DNA of 64,000 bases from Ruania halotolerans (GCF_021049285.1 NZ_CP088017.1:1225380-1289379), one strand, 5' to 3'. Shown: positions 52,067-63,200, counted from the stretch's first letter. Made by a program: numbers and translations. The notes: generated from the letters alone by a model not told the origin.

Positions 52067-53086
52067 GTGGCAGTGGCTACCCCTCTCGTCGAGAGCACGC
52101 CCACCCAGGCCCGCCCTTCGCGGACCTGGGTGGGCGTGCTCATCAGCGCTGGCCTCGTGGTGCTGATGGTGACGAGCCTGTTCATCGGAGTCTCCGACGT
52201 CACGCCCGCCTCGTTGCTGAGTGCCGACGACGGCGGTCGCGCTGGGTTCTTACTGGTGGTCAGCCGGATCCCACGCACCGTCGCGGTGGTGCTCGTGGGC
52301 GCCTCGCTTGGGATCGCCGGGCTGATCATGCAGATGATGGTGCGCAACCGGTTCGTGGAACCGAGCACCACCGGGGTGACCGAGTTCGCCACCCTTGGCA
52401 TGCTCGGCACGATCATCCTCACCCCCGGGATGCCGGTGATGGGCAAGGCTGCGGTGGCTGCCGCCTTCGGGCTCTTCGGCACGTGGCTCTTCCTGCAGGT
52501 GGTCAAGGCCATCCCGGTGCGCCAGTTGGTCCTCGTTCCGCTCGTGGGCATCATGCTCGGCGGCGTGGTCGGTGCGATCACTTCCTTCATCGCCTACCGG
52601 CTCGATCTGCTGCAATCGCTCGGGCAGTGGTCCCAGGGCAGCTTCGCGAGCATCATGGCAGAACGCTATGAGTACCTCTGGCTCGCCGCAGTGATGGTGG
52701 TGATCGCCTGGGTGGCCGCGGACCGGTTCAGCGTGATCGGGATGGGGGAAGATTTCGCGACCAATCTCGGCCTGAACTATCGGCGTGTGATGGCTATCGG
52801 CATGATCGTGATCGCTGTGATCACCGCCTGTGTGCTCGTCACGGCGGGGATCGTGCCCTTCCTCGGACTCGTCGTACCCAACGTCGTCAGCCTGATCATC
52901 GGGGACAACGTGCGCCGGGCAATCCCATGGGTGGCCGGTCTCGGTGCGGTGTTCATCGTGGCCTGCGACATCCTCGCCCGCGTGCTGCGGTTCCCGTACG
53001 AGATCCCGCTCTCGGTGATCGTCGGCGTGATCGGGGCCGCAGTGTTCCTCTGGCTGTTGCTACGCAGGCGGTCCCGTGCTCACTGA
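52067..53086 (+). CDS. Siderophore ABC permease 1 (FecCD family)
   Basis: The 339-residue permease has about nine membrane helices with the family segments RIPRTVAVVLVGASLGIAGLIMQMMVRNRFVEPSTTGVTEFATLG (near 65-108) and GIVPFLGLVVPNVVSLIIG. The last 10 residues are a basic tail. It would pair with the second permease in the membrane. The GTG start is 10 bp after the lipoprotein stop, and the 3' end overlaps the second permease gene by 11 bp, so the four genes form one operon. Confidence 0.92.
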   Translation: MAVATPLVESTPTQARPSRTWVGVLISAGLVVLMVTSLFIGVSDVTPASLLSADDGGRAGFLLVVSRIPRTVAVVLVGASLGIAGLIMQMMVRNRFVEPSTTGVTEFATLGMLGTIILTPGMPVMGKAAVAAAFGLFGTWLFLQVVKAIPVRQLVLVPLVGIMLGGVVGAITSFIAYRLDLLQSLGQWSQGSFASIMAERYEYLWLAAVMVVIAWVAADRFSVIGMGEDFATNLGLNYRRVMAIGMIVIAVITACVLVTAGIVPFLGLVVPNVVSLIIGDNVRRAIPWVAGLGAVFIVACDILARVLRFPYEIPLSVIVGVIGAAVFLWLLLRRRSRAH

Positions 53087-54140
53087 ATCATCCACACGAT
53101 CCGCCGGCGCCGGCCGAGCCGGCGATGCCGAGTCCGCTGCCCACACTGGCCGGCTGCCGGCGACTGCACGGGGCGTCCTCGCCAGCTGGTGGGCGTGCCC
53201 GGCCGTCCGGCTCGGGTTGCTCGCCACGGTCGTGGTGGCCTTGGTCTCGCTCTACTTCTTCACCGATGTGCCCGGCTCGCTCGCCTTCGCACTGAAGATC
53301 CGATCCATCACCGTGCTCGCGATGCTCGTGGTTGCCACGGCCGTGGGTGTCTCGACCGTCTTGTTCCACACGATCACTGCCAACCGCATCCTCACGCCGT
53401 CGATTATGGGCTTCGATGCCTTCTACGCCCTGATCGCCACAGCGATGGTCTTCTTCCTCGGATCGGCGGGCTTCCTCACCTTCGACGCGCTGACCTTGTG
53501 GGCCGCGCAGCTGGTGGTGATGGTGGCCTTCAGCGTGTTCCTGTTCACGTGGATGTTCGCCGGCAAACGGCGCTCGATCCACCTGATGCTGCTCGTGGGT
53601 ATCGTGCTCGGCACGTTCTTTCGCAGCTTCACCGAATGGATGCAGCGGATGTTGGATCCTCTGGACTTCCAGGTGGTGACGGATGCGATGTTCGCCTCTC
53701 TCGCCAGGCCGGACGAGACCCTGCTGTTGCTCACCGGGATCCTCGTCCTGCTCGGCTGTGCAGCAGTCGTGCCGTTGCTGCACACCCTGGATGTGCTCAG
53801 CCTCGGCGAGCCGGTGGCCGTGGGGCTCGGCGTGAACCACCGGCGGGTGGTGATGATGCTGTTCGCCATCATCGCCGTGATGATCGCCGCCTCCACCGCC
53901 ATGGTCGGCCCGATCCTGTTCTTCGGGCTGATCGTGGCCAACCTCGCCTATTCCTGTGTGGGCAGCTTCCGGCACCGCTGGACACTGCCGGCCGCTGTGG
54001 GGCTCGGCATGGTGTGCCTGGTGGGCGGGCAACTCCTCCTGGAGCGCGTGTTCGGCTTCGGTGGGGCGCTCGCGATGATCATCGAGTTCGCCGGTGGACT
54101 GTTCTTCCTCTCCCTCGTCCTACGAAAGGGGGCGCGATGA
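53076..54140 (+). CDS. Siderophore ABC permease 2 (FecCD family)
   Basis: The 354-residue permease starts at GTG 53076 within the end of the first permease gene. After a 40-residue cytoplasmic leader that is Ala/Arg-rich come the helices. The family segment HTITANRILTPSIMGFDAFYALIATAMVFFLG is near 90 and VGPILFFGLIVANLAY near 275. It is the heterodimer partner of the first permease, as in FatC/FatD or YclN/YclO. Its stop overlaps the ATPase start (ATGA). Confidence 0.92.
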   Translation: MLTESSTRSAGAGRAGDAESAAHTGRLPATARGVLASWWACPAVRLGLLATVVVALVSLYFFTDVPGSLAFALKIRSITVLAMLVVATAVGVSTVLFHTITANRILTPSIMGFDAFYALIATAMVFFLGSAGFLTFDALTLWAAQLVVMVAFSVFLFTWMFAGKRRSIHLMLLVGIVLGTFFRSFTEWMQRMLDPLDFQVVTDAMFASLARPDETLLLLTGILVLLGCAAVVPLLHTLDVLSLGEPVAVGLGVNHRRVVMMLFAIIAVMIAASTAMVGPILFFGLIVANLAYSCVGSFRHRWTLPAAVGLGMVCLVGGQLLLERVFGFGGALAMIIEFAGGLFFLSLVLRKGAR

Positions 54141-54895
54141 TTGCGCTGGAGCGCGCCACCAAGCGTTATGGCGGCCAGACCGTGCTCGATGATGTGTCGA
54201 TCTCCTTCGGCGACGAAGGTGTCACGGCCCTGATCGGGCCGAACGGGGCAGGTAAGTCGACCCTGTTCGGGATCATCGGCCGCCTGATCCGCCCCGACGA
54301 AGGTCGCGTGCTGGTGGATGGGATGGATGTGGTGCAGGCGCCGTCGAGGGCACTGGCCAAGGCGCTCGCCGTGCTGCGCCAGGACAACCACATCGCCGCC
54401 CGGCTCACCGTCGCCGATCTCGTGGAGTTCGGCAGATTCCCGCATTCCCAGGGGCGGATGACTGCGGTGGATCGAGAGCATGTCGAGCGGGCGATCGACT
54501 ACCTCGACCTGCAGCCGTTCCGCGAACGCTTCCTGGACCAACTCTCGGGCGGGCAGCGCCAGCGCGCGTTCGTGGCCATGGTGCTCGCCCAGGACACCCG
54601 GTACGTGCTGCTGGATGAGCCGTTGAACAACCTCGACATGCCCCATGCCGTGGAGATCATGCGTTTGCTGCGCCGGATGGCCGACGAACTGGATAAGCGC
54701 GTGGTGGTGGTGCTGCACGACATCAACGTGGCAGCCCGGTACGCCGACCGGATCGTCGCCATGCGCGACGGGCAGGTGGTGGCCGACGCCCGGGCCGAGG
54801 CGGTGATGGATCCGGCGGTACTGGAGTCGATCTACGACATCCCGGTGAGCGTGCGCCGAGTTGACGGGCGGCTGGTGGCACTGACAGCGGGCTGA
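54137..54895 (+). CDS. Siderophore ABC transporter ATPase
   Basis: The ATG at 54137 overlaps the permease stop and gives 252 residues; upstream open frame is shadow. Walker A GPNGAGKST is at 34-42, the signature LSGGQRQRAFVAMVLAQD near 135, and Walker B YVLLDEPLNNLD follows. It belongs to the FecE/FepC-like ferric-siderophore ATPases and powers import. It closes the four-gene operon. No clear terminator is seen in the 57 bp before the convergent RDD gene. Confidence 0.94.
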   Translation: MIALERATKRYGGQTVLDDVSISFGDEGVTALIGPNGAGKSTLFGIIGRLIRPDEGRVLVDGMDVVQAPSRALAKALAVLRQDNHIAARLTVADLVEFGRFPHSQGRMTAVDREHVERAIDYLDLQPFRERFLDQLSGGQRQRAFVAMVLAQDTRYVLLDEPLNNLDMPHAVEIMRLLRRMADELDKRVVVVLHDINVAARYADRIVAMRDGQVVADARAEAVMDPAVLESIYDIPVSVRRVDGRLVALTAG

Positions 54896-54952
54896 GACGA
54901 CTTCGCTGCGTCGAGCAAGGCAGCGGCCGCCTGGACGCATCGCTGGCGAGGA

Positions 54953-55972
54953 CTAGGAGTAGTCGGCTACTCCGTAGGGGAGCCGGCGCATGCGCTCGGC
55001 CTCCTCGTGCTCAGTCTCCCGACGTCGGGAGGCCGCTTGGTACTCCTGGTTCCGTCGAGCGACCAGGACGGCAGCCAGAAAGCGCTCCGGGTGCGTGCCC
55101 CATGGGGGTGGCGGGGAGACGTACGGCTCGATCATTGCCGCGAGCGAGCGTGCCGCCTGATCGCGGACCTCGGGGCGCAGGGATCCAGTTCGGCCCAGGA
55201 AGATTCGTGCGTGCAGTGCCGGGCCGGAGGGCAGACGGCGGATGTCGGCATGCTCTGCCCAGCTCGCCAGGTCCGGCGGCATCAAGAGCGGCGCGAGGGC
55301 CGCCTCGCTGCCACGGGCGCGCACCGCGTAGGTGCCGGCGAGGAGATCGCCCAGACGCTTCCCGCGGGCATTGACCAGCGAGGTGATCACGGCGACGGCG
55401 CCGAACGTCAACCACACCTCAAGCACCGCCGTCAACGCGCGGACGAACGCCTGGCGGAACCGGACCGGCCCACCGTCCTCACGCACGATCCGGATCCCGG
55501 TGGCCACCTTCCCAGCGGAGAGGCCACGGGTGATCGTCTCGACCGTCGTGGGGATGATCACCATCGCCGTCACGAATGCGGTGATCATCACGGCGGCCGA
55601 CTGTGCCTGGTTCGTGGCCAACGCGAGCCCAGGCACCAGGATCACCAGGCCACCCACCGCGCCGACGGCCAGATCGATCAGTCCGGATCCGACCCGGCTC
55701 AGCAACATCGCGGGGCGGGCCTCGAGTGCCACCGCCTCACCGGTGACGATCAGATCAGTGGGCAGACCGACCGGCCGCGTGGTGGCCGAGGCCCGGATCC
55801 TCGCCGGCGAATGAGGCCGAGACGTTCCTGGTGGGCCCGACCGATGGGCGGGCGCATCTGCTGACTCGGTGCCGCGATTTGTTCCTTCGGCGTATGGATT
55901 CGGGGGCGCGCCGGTCCTGGTGGTGACCGGGCGCGTGGCCGGCTCACCGGCGGGCGGCATCGGAGCACTCAT
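54953..55972 (-). CDS. RDD family membrane protein
   Basis: The 339-residue protein has a long Pro/Thr-rich N-terminus (1-70), then the RDD core with LLSRVGSGLIDLAVGAVGGLVIL, a second membrane pair, and ARGKRLGDLLAGTYAVRAR. The three landmark residues of RDD (Arg, Asp, Asp) are visible as R93, D98 and the D of GDLLAG. A 110-residue cytoplasmic tail is rich in Arg and Glu. Such proteins are often paired with SpoIIM-like proteins in actinobacteria, as here; the function is unclear. The ATG has no ribosome site but a TAATCT hexamer 7 bases ahead. Confidence 0.85.
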   Translation of the reverse strand: MSAPMPPAGEPATRPVTTRTGAPPNPYAEGTNRGTESADAPAHRSGPPGTSRPHSPARIRASATTRPVGLPTDLIVTGEAVALEARPAMLLSRVGSGLIDLAVGAVGGLVILVPGLALATNQAQSAAVMITAFVTAMVIIPTTVETITRGLSAGKVATGIRIVREDGGPVRFRQAFVRALTAVLEVWLTFGAVAVITSLVNARGKRLGDLLAGTYAVRARGSEAALAPLLMPPDLASWAEHADIRRLPSGPALHARIFLGRTGSLRPEVRDQAARSLAAMIEPYVSPPPPWGTHPERFLAAVLVARRNQEYQAASRRRETEHEEAERMRRLPYGVADYS

Positions 55973-55979
55973 CTATGGC

Positions 55980-55985
55980 AGATTA
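55980..55985 (-). promoter_or_regulatory. Putative -10 box for leaderless RDD gene
   Basis: On the minus strand TAATCT is followed by seven bases and the ATG at 55972. The gap to the divergent SpoIIM-type start is only 19 bases, so the promoters of the two genes must overlap each other or lie inside coding sequence. Confidence 0.42.
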
Positions 55986-55991
55986 GCTGGT

Positions 55992-56987
55992 GTGGACATC
56001 GATGCGTTCGTGGCGGTCAACGCCGCCCGGTGGGATCGCCTCGACCAATTGGTGCGTGCGCGACGCCGGACCGGGGCCGAGGCCGATGAGCTGGTGCAGC
56101 TCTATCAGCTCACCGCCACCCACCTTTCGCAGGTGCGCACCTCCGCGCCGGACCCATCCGTGGTAACCCGGCTCTCCGGTCTCCTCGCCCGCGCTCGCGG
56201 GGTGATCGCCGGAGCCCACGAGCCGGCCTGGAGCGACGTCACCCGGTTCGTGCTGATCTCGCTACCGGCAGCCTTCTACCGGGCCCGATGGCTCACCTTG
56301 GCCGCGACGGCGCTGTTCTGCATCATCGGAGCCGTCACCGGCTTCCGGGCAGCCGGTGATCCGGAGATGCTCGCTTTGGCAGGCACCCCGAATGAGCGCC
56401 AGCAATACGCGGATGAGCTGTTCGAGGCCTACTACTCGAATTACCCCGCCCCGGATTTCGCCGCCCAGGTCTGGACCAACAATGCCTGGATCGCCGCCCA
56501 GTGCATCGCCGGCGGAATCACCGGGTTCTTCCCGATCTACGTGCTGGTCCAGAACGCCTCCAGCATCGGCTTGGCCGCTGCGGTGATGGCCGAGCACGAC
56601 CAACTCGGCCTGTTCTTCGCCCTGATCCTCCCGCATGGGCTGATGGAGTTGAGCGCCATCTTCATCGCCGCCGGCGCCGGGCTGCGCTTGTTCTTCGCCT
56701 GGGCATTCGCCGGGCCCACCACCCGGTCCAGACGGCTCGCCGAGGAGGGCCGCTCGGTGTTCACCGTGGCCATCGGACTGGTGGCAGTGCTCGGCGTGAG
56801 CGGACTCGTCGAGGGCTTCGTGACGCCCTCGAATCTGCCCACGGGGGTCAAGATCACGATTGGGGCGCTCGTCCTGGCCGGATACTGGCTCTACACGATT
56901 CTGCTCGGCCGCCGCGCAGTCCGTGAGGGCGAAATCGGCGACGTGAGGGCCGAGCACGCCGAGGACACCGTCGCGATGGCCGCCTGA
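55992..56987 (+). CDS. SpoIIM-like (stage II sporulation protein M family) membrane protein
   Basis: The GTG at 55992 begins the family N-terminus DIDAFVAVNAARWDRLDQLVRARRRTGAEADELVQLY; the open frame before it overlaps the RDD gene. The product has 331 residues. An N-terminal helical region carries an R-rich patch, then five to six membrane helices (about 100-310) follow with NNAWIAAQCIAGGITGFFPI and LILPHGLMELSAIFIAAGAGL, which are typical. SpoIIM drives membrane remodelling in Bacillus sporulation. The actinobacterial relatives, paired with RDD proteins, have no known role and do not imply sporulation. The C-terminus is acidic. Confidence 0.87.
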   Translation: MDIDAFVAVNAARWDRLDQLVRARRRTGAEADELVQLYQLTATHLSQVRTSAPDPSVVTRLSGLLARARGVIAGAHEPAWSDVTRFVLISLPAAFYRARWLTLAATALFCIIGAVTGFRAAGDPEMLALAGTPNERQQYADELFEAYYSNYPAPDFAAQVWTNNAWIAAQCIAGGITGFFPIYVLVQNASSIGLAAAVMAEHDQLGLFFALILPHGLMELSAIFIAAGAGLRLFFAWAFAGPTTRSRRLAEEGRSVFTVAIGLVAVLGVSGLVEGFVTPSNLPTGVKITIGALVLAGYWLYTILLGRRAVREGEIGDVRAEHAEDTVAMAA

Positions 56988-57151
56988 CACACCGACTGCA
57001 GGCCAGACGAGCCTGAGCCGGGCTGGCCTGTCGCTCAAGCGACCGCGACGGTAATGACCCGATTGTGACGAAGATCGCTTAAAACAGGCATCGTATGTAC
57101 AGTGGTTCAACGGGCCGTCGAGACAGGCCTGGCGAATCCAGATCCCACGAT

Positions 57152-57174
57152 CCATCTACCAGCGTTGGTGGATG
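57152..57174 (+). other. Hairpin in the leader of the DUF11 gene
   Basis: CCATCTACCA and TGGTGGATGG pair over 10 positions (one G-T wobble) around GCG. The hairpin ends 88 bp before the start codon. The 275-bp gap after the SpoIIM-like gene also has an imperfect inverted repeat, AGGCCAG...CTGGCCT (about 57000-57030), which may end that gene's transcript. No convincing promoter was found. Confidence 0.4.
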
Positions 57175-57262
57175 GGCCCGACAGTAAATAGTTCAGATGC
57201 CTCTGCTACGTGGCGGATGTGCGGATGATGAGTGTGACCAAAGAGGGAGAGGGGCATCCGTG

Positions 57263-60200
57263 ATGATGTCGCGTCAGTCAGGTTCAGGGAGGTCGTCCGG
57301 GGGGTTTGCCTTCCGGGCGGTGACAACGACTCGATGGGCCGCGGTGCTGGCCCTCGCCTTGGTGGGAGCGCTGGTCACGAGCATGGTGGCAGCGATCCCG
57401 GCTCAGGCCGCCACTGTGTACGAACTCGAGGGCGAGTGGGACGACGACACGCCGGACACTGTGCAGACCGGGGACTCGATCGCGGCGACCTGGTGGGCGA
57501 ACGTCAATGATGACGCTGCGGCCCCGGGCAACGAACCGGTCGACAACGTCACGATCACGATGACGGTGGTCGGCGGGGTGTTCGATGAGATCCCGCCTGC
57601 GTGTCTGACTCACGAGGATGATCCGTCGCTCGATCCGGAGTCGGCGATCATCGATGATGGCGCGACTTTGGTGTGTAACGGGGGCACGTTCGACGAGGGC
57701 ACGGCCCTGCGGCTGAACGCCTCGGTCACGGTCACCGCCCTGGACGGCGAGACGATCTCCATGTCAGCGACAGTTGCCGACCAGCAGGCTGAGCTTCCCG
57801 AGATCGACGTTCAGAACGACTTCCTCATGGACATCCACTGGGAAGAGAACCGGGGCGGTGTGCCGAACAACGGGGACTCGCGCGACGTGTCCTTCAACTG
57901 GACCCTTTTCCATGGCGCCTTCAGTGCAGATGGGCCTGCCTCCCAGACGTACACGTTGAGCGTGAGCAACTCCGTCGGCGCAACGATGCAGGTCGGCCCG
58001 GAGGCATGTTCACCCTTCACCACCGGCTCTGCGACTGGTCATCCGTGGTCAGGCGGCGATCACCCAACAGAGCAGCTGGCGCCGTTCGTGGCCGACTGCA
58101 CACTCGAGCGGATCAACAACTCGACGTATGAGCTGACGCTATCCGGGATCGACTACAGCCACGCTCAAGTTCCGACCGAAGATTCGGCCGATGGCCCATT
58201 GCCCACCTCTCCCGTGGCGGTTGCCTCGGGCCTGGTGCAGATTCGGGTCATCACCGAATCGAACTCGGGCCAGGTCACGATGGACTCGTCTGCCCCCACC
58301 TACCCGTCGCCGAGCGGCGCGCTGAGCGAGGATGACCCCGAGAACAACACCTCCACTGTGAGTTGGACGTCGGGTGTGTACTCGAGCGGATGGCTCCCTG
58401 GCTACACGGGGTCCAGTGCGGGGCAGTGGACTGACACCTACCGAGTGAGCCCGGGCAGCGAGGTGCGGTCCGGCGTGGGCGTCAACTACCGCAACGCTGA
58501 CGAGACAGCCACAGTGGGCGGCGTCTGCCAGATCCTCGACACCGACCACGTCACATATACCGGGCATGACATTGTCGACGCACACAACAACACGGTGGAG
58601 CTCGACGTGCCCGTCGAGTACCTGGTGAGCGCCACGCCCCTAGCCGATCCGAATGGTCTCGAACCGTGTGGTGATGACACCCTGAACTGGGTGCCGGAAC
58701 CGCCAGCCGACTTGTCGCTGGTACGAGCAGTACGTAGCCAGTACGACATTGCAGATGTCGGCACCGACACCTGGGTGAACCTGCGCGTGCTCCAGGAAGT
58801 CGACGAGGGCGCGGGGGCCGATCAGGACATCTGGACATGGTCAGGTCAACGCAGCACGCAGGGGAGCGCTGACTGGATCTACTCTGGCCGCAGCATGGAC
58901 CCGGACGACGTCACCTCATTTGGGACGCTCACCCCAGACGCACGTTATCCGTTCGCTACCCAAGGTCGGGATGTGCTGCGGGTCTCGTCCGTCACGCCCT
59001 CGGTAGACAAGACGGTCGATCCGTCGGTCGTCGATCCGGGCGGCTCCGCCACTTTCACGGTGACCTATTCGGCCGATGGCGTCGGGGACATCGTCGAGAC
59101 GGTCGACGACTACGAGATCGTCGACACCCTTCCGGCCGGCATGACGTACGTGGCCGGGTCATCGTCGGTAGGCAGTGAACCGGAGATCGACGGCAGTACG
59201 CTCACGTGGACCTTGGACGGCGTTCCGACGAACGAGGACCAGACCCTGACGTACTCGGTCGCCATCGCCGACGACGTCGACAGCGGCGATCGGTTGGAGA
59301 ACTCCGTCACGGGCACTGTTGACGGCGTCACGAGTGACGCGGCGACGGCGGCGGTGACGGTGAACACTGCTGGTGCGACGTCGATTGTGAAGACGGCGGA
59401 TCAGGAACTCATTCCGAATGTGTCTGGTGATGGTGTGGGTGAGGGTTCGTGGACGGTTGATGTGGTCTCGGAGGATCCCTCGGCGCAGGTGTTCACGGAC
59501 ACGATCGATATCTTGCCGTATAACGGTGATGGTCGCGGGACTGATATGGCCGGGACCTACCAGCTCAGTGGTCCGGTGTTGGTGAGTATGGGCGCGACGG
59601 TGTATTACACGACTGCGGATCCGGCGACGTTGTCGGATGACCCAGCTGATGTGGCCAATGGTGCGGCGGGTGATCCGGCGGGGAATACGGTGGGTTGGTC
59701 GACGACCTTCGATGCGGATGCGACCGCGGTGCGGGTCATCACTGATGAGTTGGAGCCGCGGGGTGCGTTCAATTTCACTGTCCCGATTGTCACTGAGGGG
59801 ATGGACAGTGGCGACACGCTGGTCAACCGGGCGCAGGGCCGGGCGGAGAACACGCGCCTGGTGATGCGGACCTCGGCGGAGACCTCGATTGCGACGTACT
59901 ATTCGGCGAACCTGAAGAAGTATGTTCAGGATGTTGATGGTGTGTGGCATGACGCGAATGATCCGGTGACGTATCCGGAGTTCCATATTGGTGACACGGT
60001 GCGCTACCGGGTGGTGGTGACTAACACGGGTCAGGGCACGTTGACTGACATTGTGGTCTCTGATGATCTGCAGCCGGAGTTGGGCGCGTTCACGATTGAT
60101 TCGCTCGCCCCGGGTGCGGAAGAGAGCCACGAGTACGAGATCGTCCTGGAGGAGCCGGTTGGTGAGGACGCTGTGGTGAACACGGCGTGTGCTGAGGCCG

Positions 60201-63200
60201 CGATCCCGGATGACTCGGTGGATGAGAATGGTGACCCGTTGGCCCCGGATATCAACTGTGATCCGGCTGGGTTCACCCCGCGGGGCGACACGGAGCACTC
60301 CAAGGAGTTGGTCTCGGCTACTCCGATTGGTGGCGGGCAGTGGGAGATCGTGTATGGGATCACGGTGGAGAGCATCGAGACACCGGCTACCGATTACTCG
60401 TTGATCGATGAGTTGCACTTCACCGACCAGGCCACGATCACCTCGGCCGAGGTAACAGCCTCCCCGGCTGACGTGGTGTTGTCCGATCCGGCATGGGATG
60501 GGCAGGAGAACCTGACGATCACGGGTTATGCCGAGATCGAGGGGATGGACAACCCGGACTACGAGCCGCATGTGTATGAGGTGACGGTCGTGGCTGATGT
60601 TCCGTTGCAGCTCGATGGTGCGGGTTCGGGTGCGGATGACCCGACGGCCTGTGGTGAGGACGGTGACGCGACGGATCGGGCGTTTACGAACACCTCCGAG
60701 TTGACCAAGTCCAATGGTGAGACCGAGGACGACTGGGCCTGTGCGGAACTGCCGTCGATCGACATCGACAAGTCCATCACCGACGGCCCCGTGCCCAACG
60801 GTGACGGAACGTGGACGGTCTCGTACGACGTCGTCGCTACGAACGACGGTGCTGCCGATGGCGACTACGACGTGACCGACCGGATGAGCGCCGGCGGTGA
60901 CCTCGACGTCGTCTCGACGGCGATCGTGGGAACGCCCGATGGTGTGACCGCGAACGCGGGTTGGACGGGTCTGGGCGCCGAGGGCGCTGCGGAGAACGTG
61001 ATCGCTGAGGGTGTGAGCCTGCCTGGTGGTGGTGTGCACACCTATCAGGTCGAGGTCGTGCTCGGGATGGCCGAGGGGATCGAAGGTCCCCCGAATGTTG
61101 ACGAGTGCCCGGCTGAGCCTGGTGGTGAGGGTGGTGGTCTGGCCAACACGGCTGAGATCGTCCACAACGACCTCACTGAGGCCGATGAGGAATGCACCTC
61201 GGTGGCGGCGATCGTGATCGAGAAGTCGATCTCGTCCGGTCCGGTGCCTAATGGTGATGGGACGTTCACGATCACGTATGACCTGGTGGCCGAGAACATT
61301 GGCGGCGCAGCCGGGGACTACGACCTGGCTGACCGGTTGCAGTACGGCGAGGGCATCGAGATCACCAGTGCCGCGATCATCACGGCGCCTGAGGGTGTGA
61401 CCACGAACGCTGACTGGAGCGGGCAGGGCGAGGTGGACGCGGCGGAGAACGTCGTGGCCACCGGCGTCACGCTCGAGATGGATGGCGTGCATACCTATCA
61501 GGTTCAGGTCACTGTCCAGCTGGATGAGGACACGATCGATGCGTCGGTGTTGGAGTGCCCCGAGCCCGGATCGGGCGAGAGTGGCGGTCTGGCGAACTCG
61601 ACCGAGCTCGACCACAACGGGATCGTGGATGAGGACGAGGTGTGTGCCTCGTTGCCGTTGATCGATATCGCGAAGACGATCAGCGAGGGTCCGGTGGCCA
61701 ATGGTGATGGGACGTGGACGATCAGTTACGAGTTGGTGGCCACGAACACTGGTGGTGCGGCGGGTGACTACGACCTCACCGACCGGTTGCTGTACGGCGA
61801 GGGCATCGTTGTTGAGGAGGCCGGGGTCGTCGTGATGCCTGACGGTGTCGAGACGAACGCCGGGTGGACCGGACAGGGCGATGTCGGCACCCCGGAGAAT
61901 GTCATCTCCACCGACGTGACCTTGGCGGAGGAGAGTGCGCACACCTACCAGGTGGACGTCACTGTCTCCCTCGACCTGGCGACGGTCACACCGGAAGCCC
62001 TGGAGTGCCCGGAGCCCGGATCGGGCCAGAGCGGTGGTTTGGCGAACTCGACCGAGCTGACTCATAACGGTGAAGACCGGGACGATGATGTGTGTGCCCC
62101 GTTGCCGTTGATCACCATCATCAAGTCCCTCGCGGGGCCGGTGATGCCAGTCGAGGACCAGGACGGTGTCTATGACGTCACCTACGAGCTGCTGGTGACC
62201 AACTCCGGTGAGGGTGCAGGCGTCTATGACCTGAGTGACACGTTGGCTCCGGGTGAGGGGATCGAGGTTGTTGGTGTCCAGGAGGTCACCACCGACGCAC
62301 CGGAGGCCGTCCTCAACGATGGCTTCGATGGTGTGGAGGACACGGTCATCGTGACCGATCAGCCCATCGCCGGTGCTGTGGAGGGACCGGTGGAGCACAC
62401 CTATGAGGTGAGCGTGCGGTACTCGGCTGACTTGTTCGATGTCGAGGTCCCCACTGACGGGATGTGCACCACTGCTGATGGCGGGCCAGTGCCCGGCGCT
62501 TTGAACAACGAGGCGACGGTCGAGTGGAACGGCATCGAGGACGAAGACGAGGAGTGCATCCTGCCCGGTAAGCCGACCCTGGATAAGGAACTGGTCACTG
62601 CTACCCCTGTGGGTGGCGGGCAGTGGGAGGTCGTCTACGACCTCACCGTCGGTAACGTCGGCGGGGAGGCCACCTCCTACGACCTTGATGATGAGTTCCT
62701 CTTCGCTGAGGAGGTCACTGTCGCTGGGGTGCAGGTCGCCGGTCCCGCCGGTGTCACCCTCGAGGACGCGTTCGACGGAGACGGGAACACGCGCATCGCC
62801 ACAGACGTGACGATCGCTGGGCTCGACGCCGACGACTACGCGCCGCACGTGTACACGGTCACGGTGGTCGCTGATGTTCCGTTGCAGTTCGATGAGCCCG
62901 ATGCCGATGGCACCGGATCGCCGGCCTGTACTGAACCAGGCGGGTCGAACTCGCTCGAGCAGGGACTGAACAACGCAGCCACCCTGACCGATGAGAACGG
63001 CAACGAGTCCACCGATACCGACTGTGCGGCGTTGCCCTCGATCGAGATCGCTAAGCAGGTCAGTGGTGACCCGGTCGTGGACGCCAATGGCGAGTGGACG
63101 GTGACGTATGAGATCACCGCGACCAACGATGGAGCTGCCGAGGGGTTGTATACCCTCACCGATCAGCTGCGCTTCGGCGCCGGGATCACCATCACCTCCG

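Noticed and set aside
55992..56987. Taking the SpoIIM-like gene as evidence of a sporulating organism
   Set aside because: This family is widespread in non-sporulating actinobacteria beside RDD genes.
59159..62848. A 1229-codon open frame antisense to the DUF11 gene
   Set aside because: It is in codon register with the sense gene, so it stays open simply because TTA, CTA and TCA are avoided there. Its composition is Arg/His/Val-rich and resembles no protein family.
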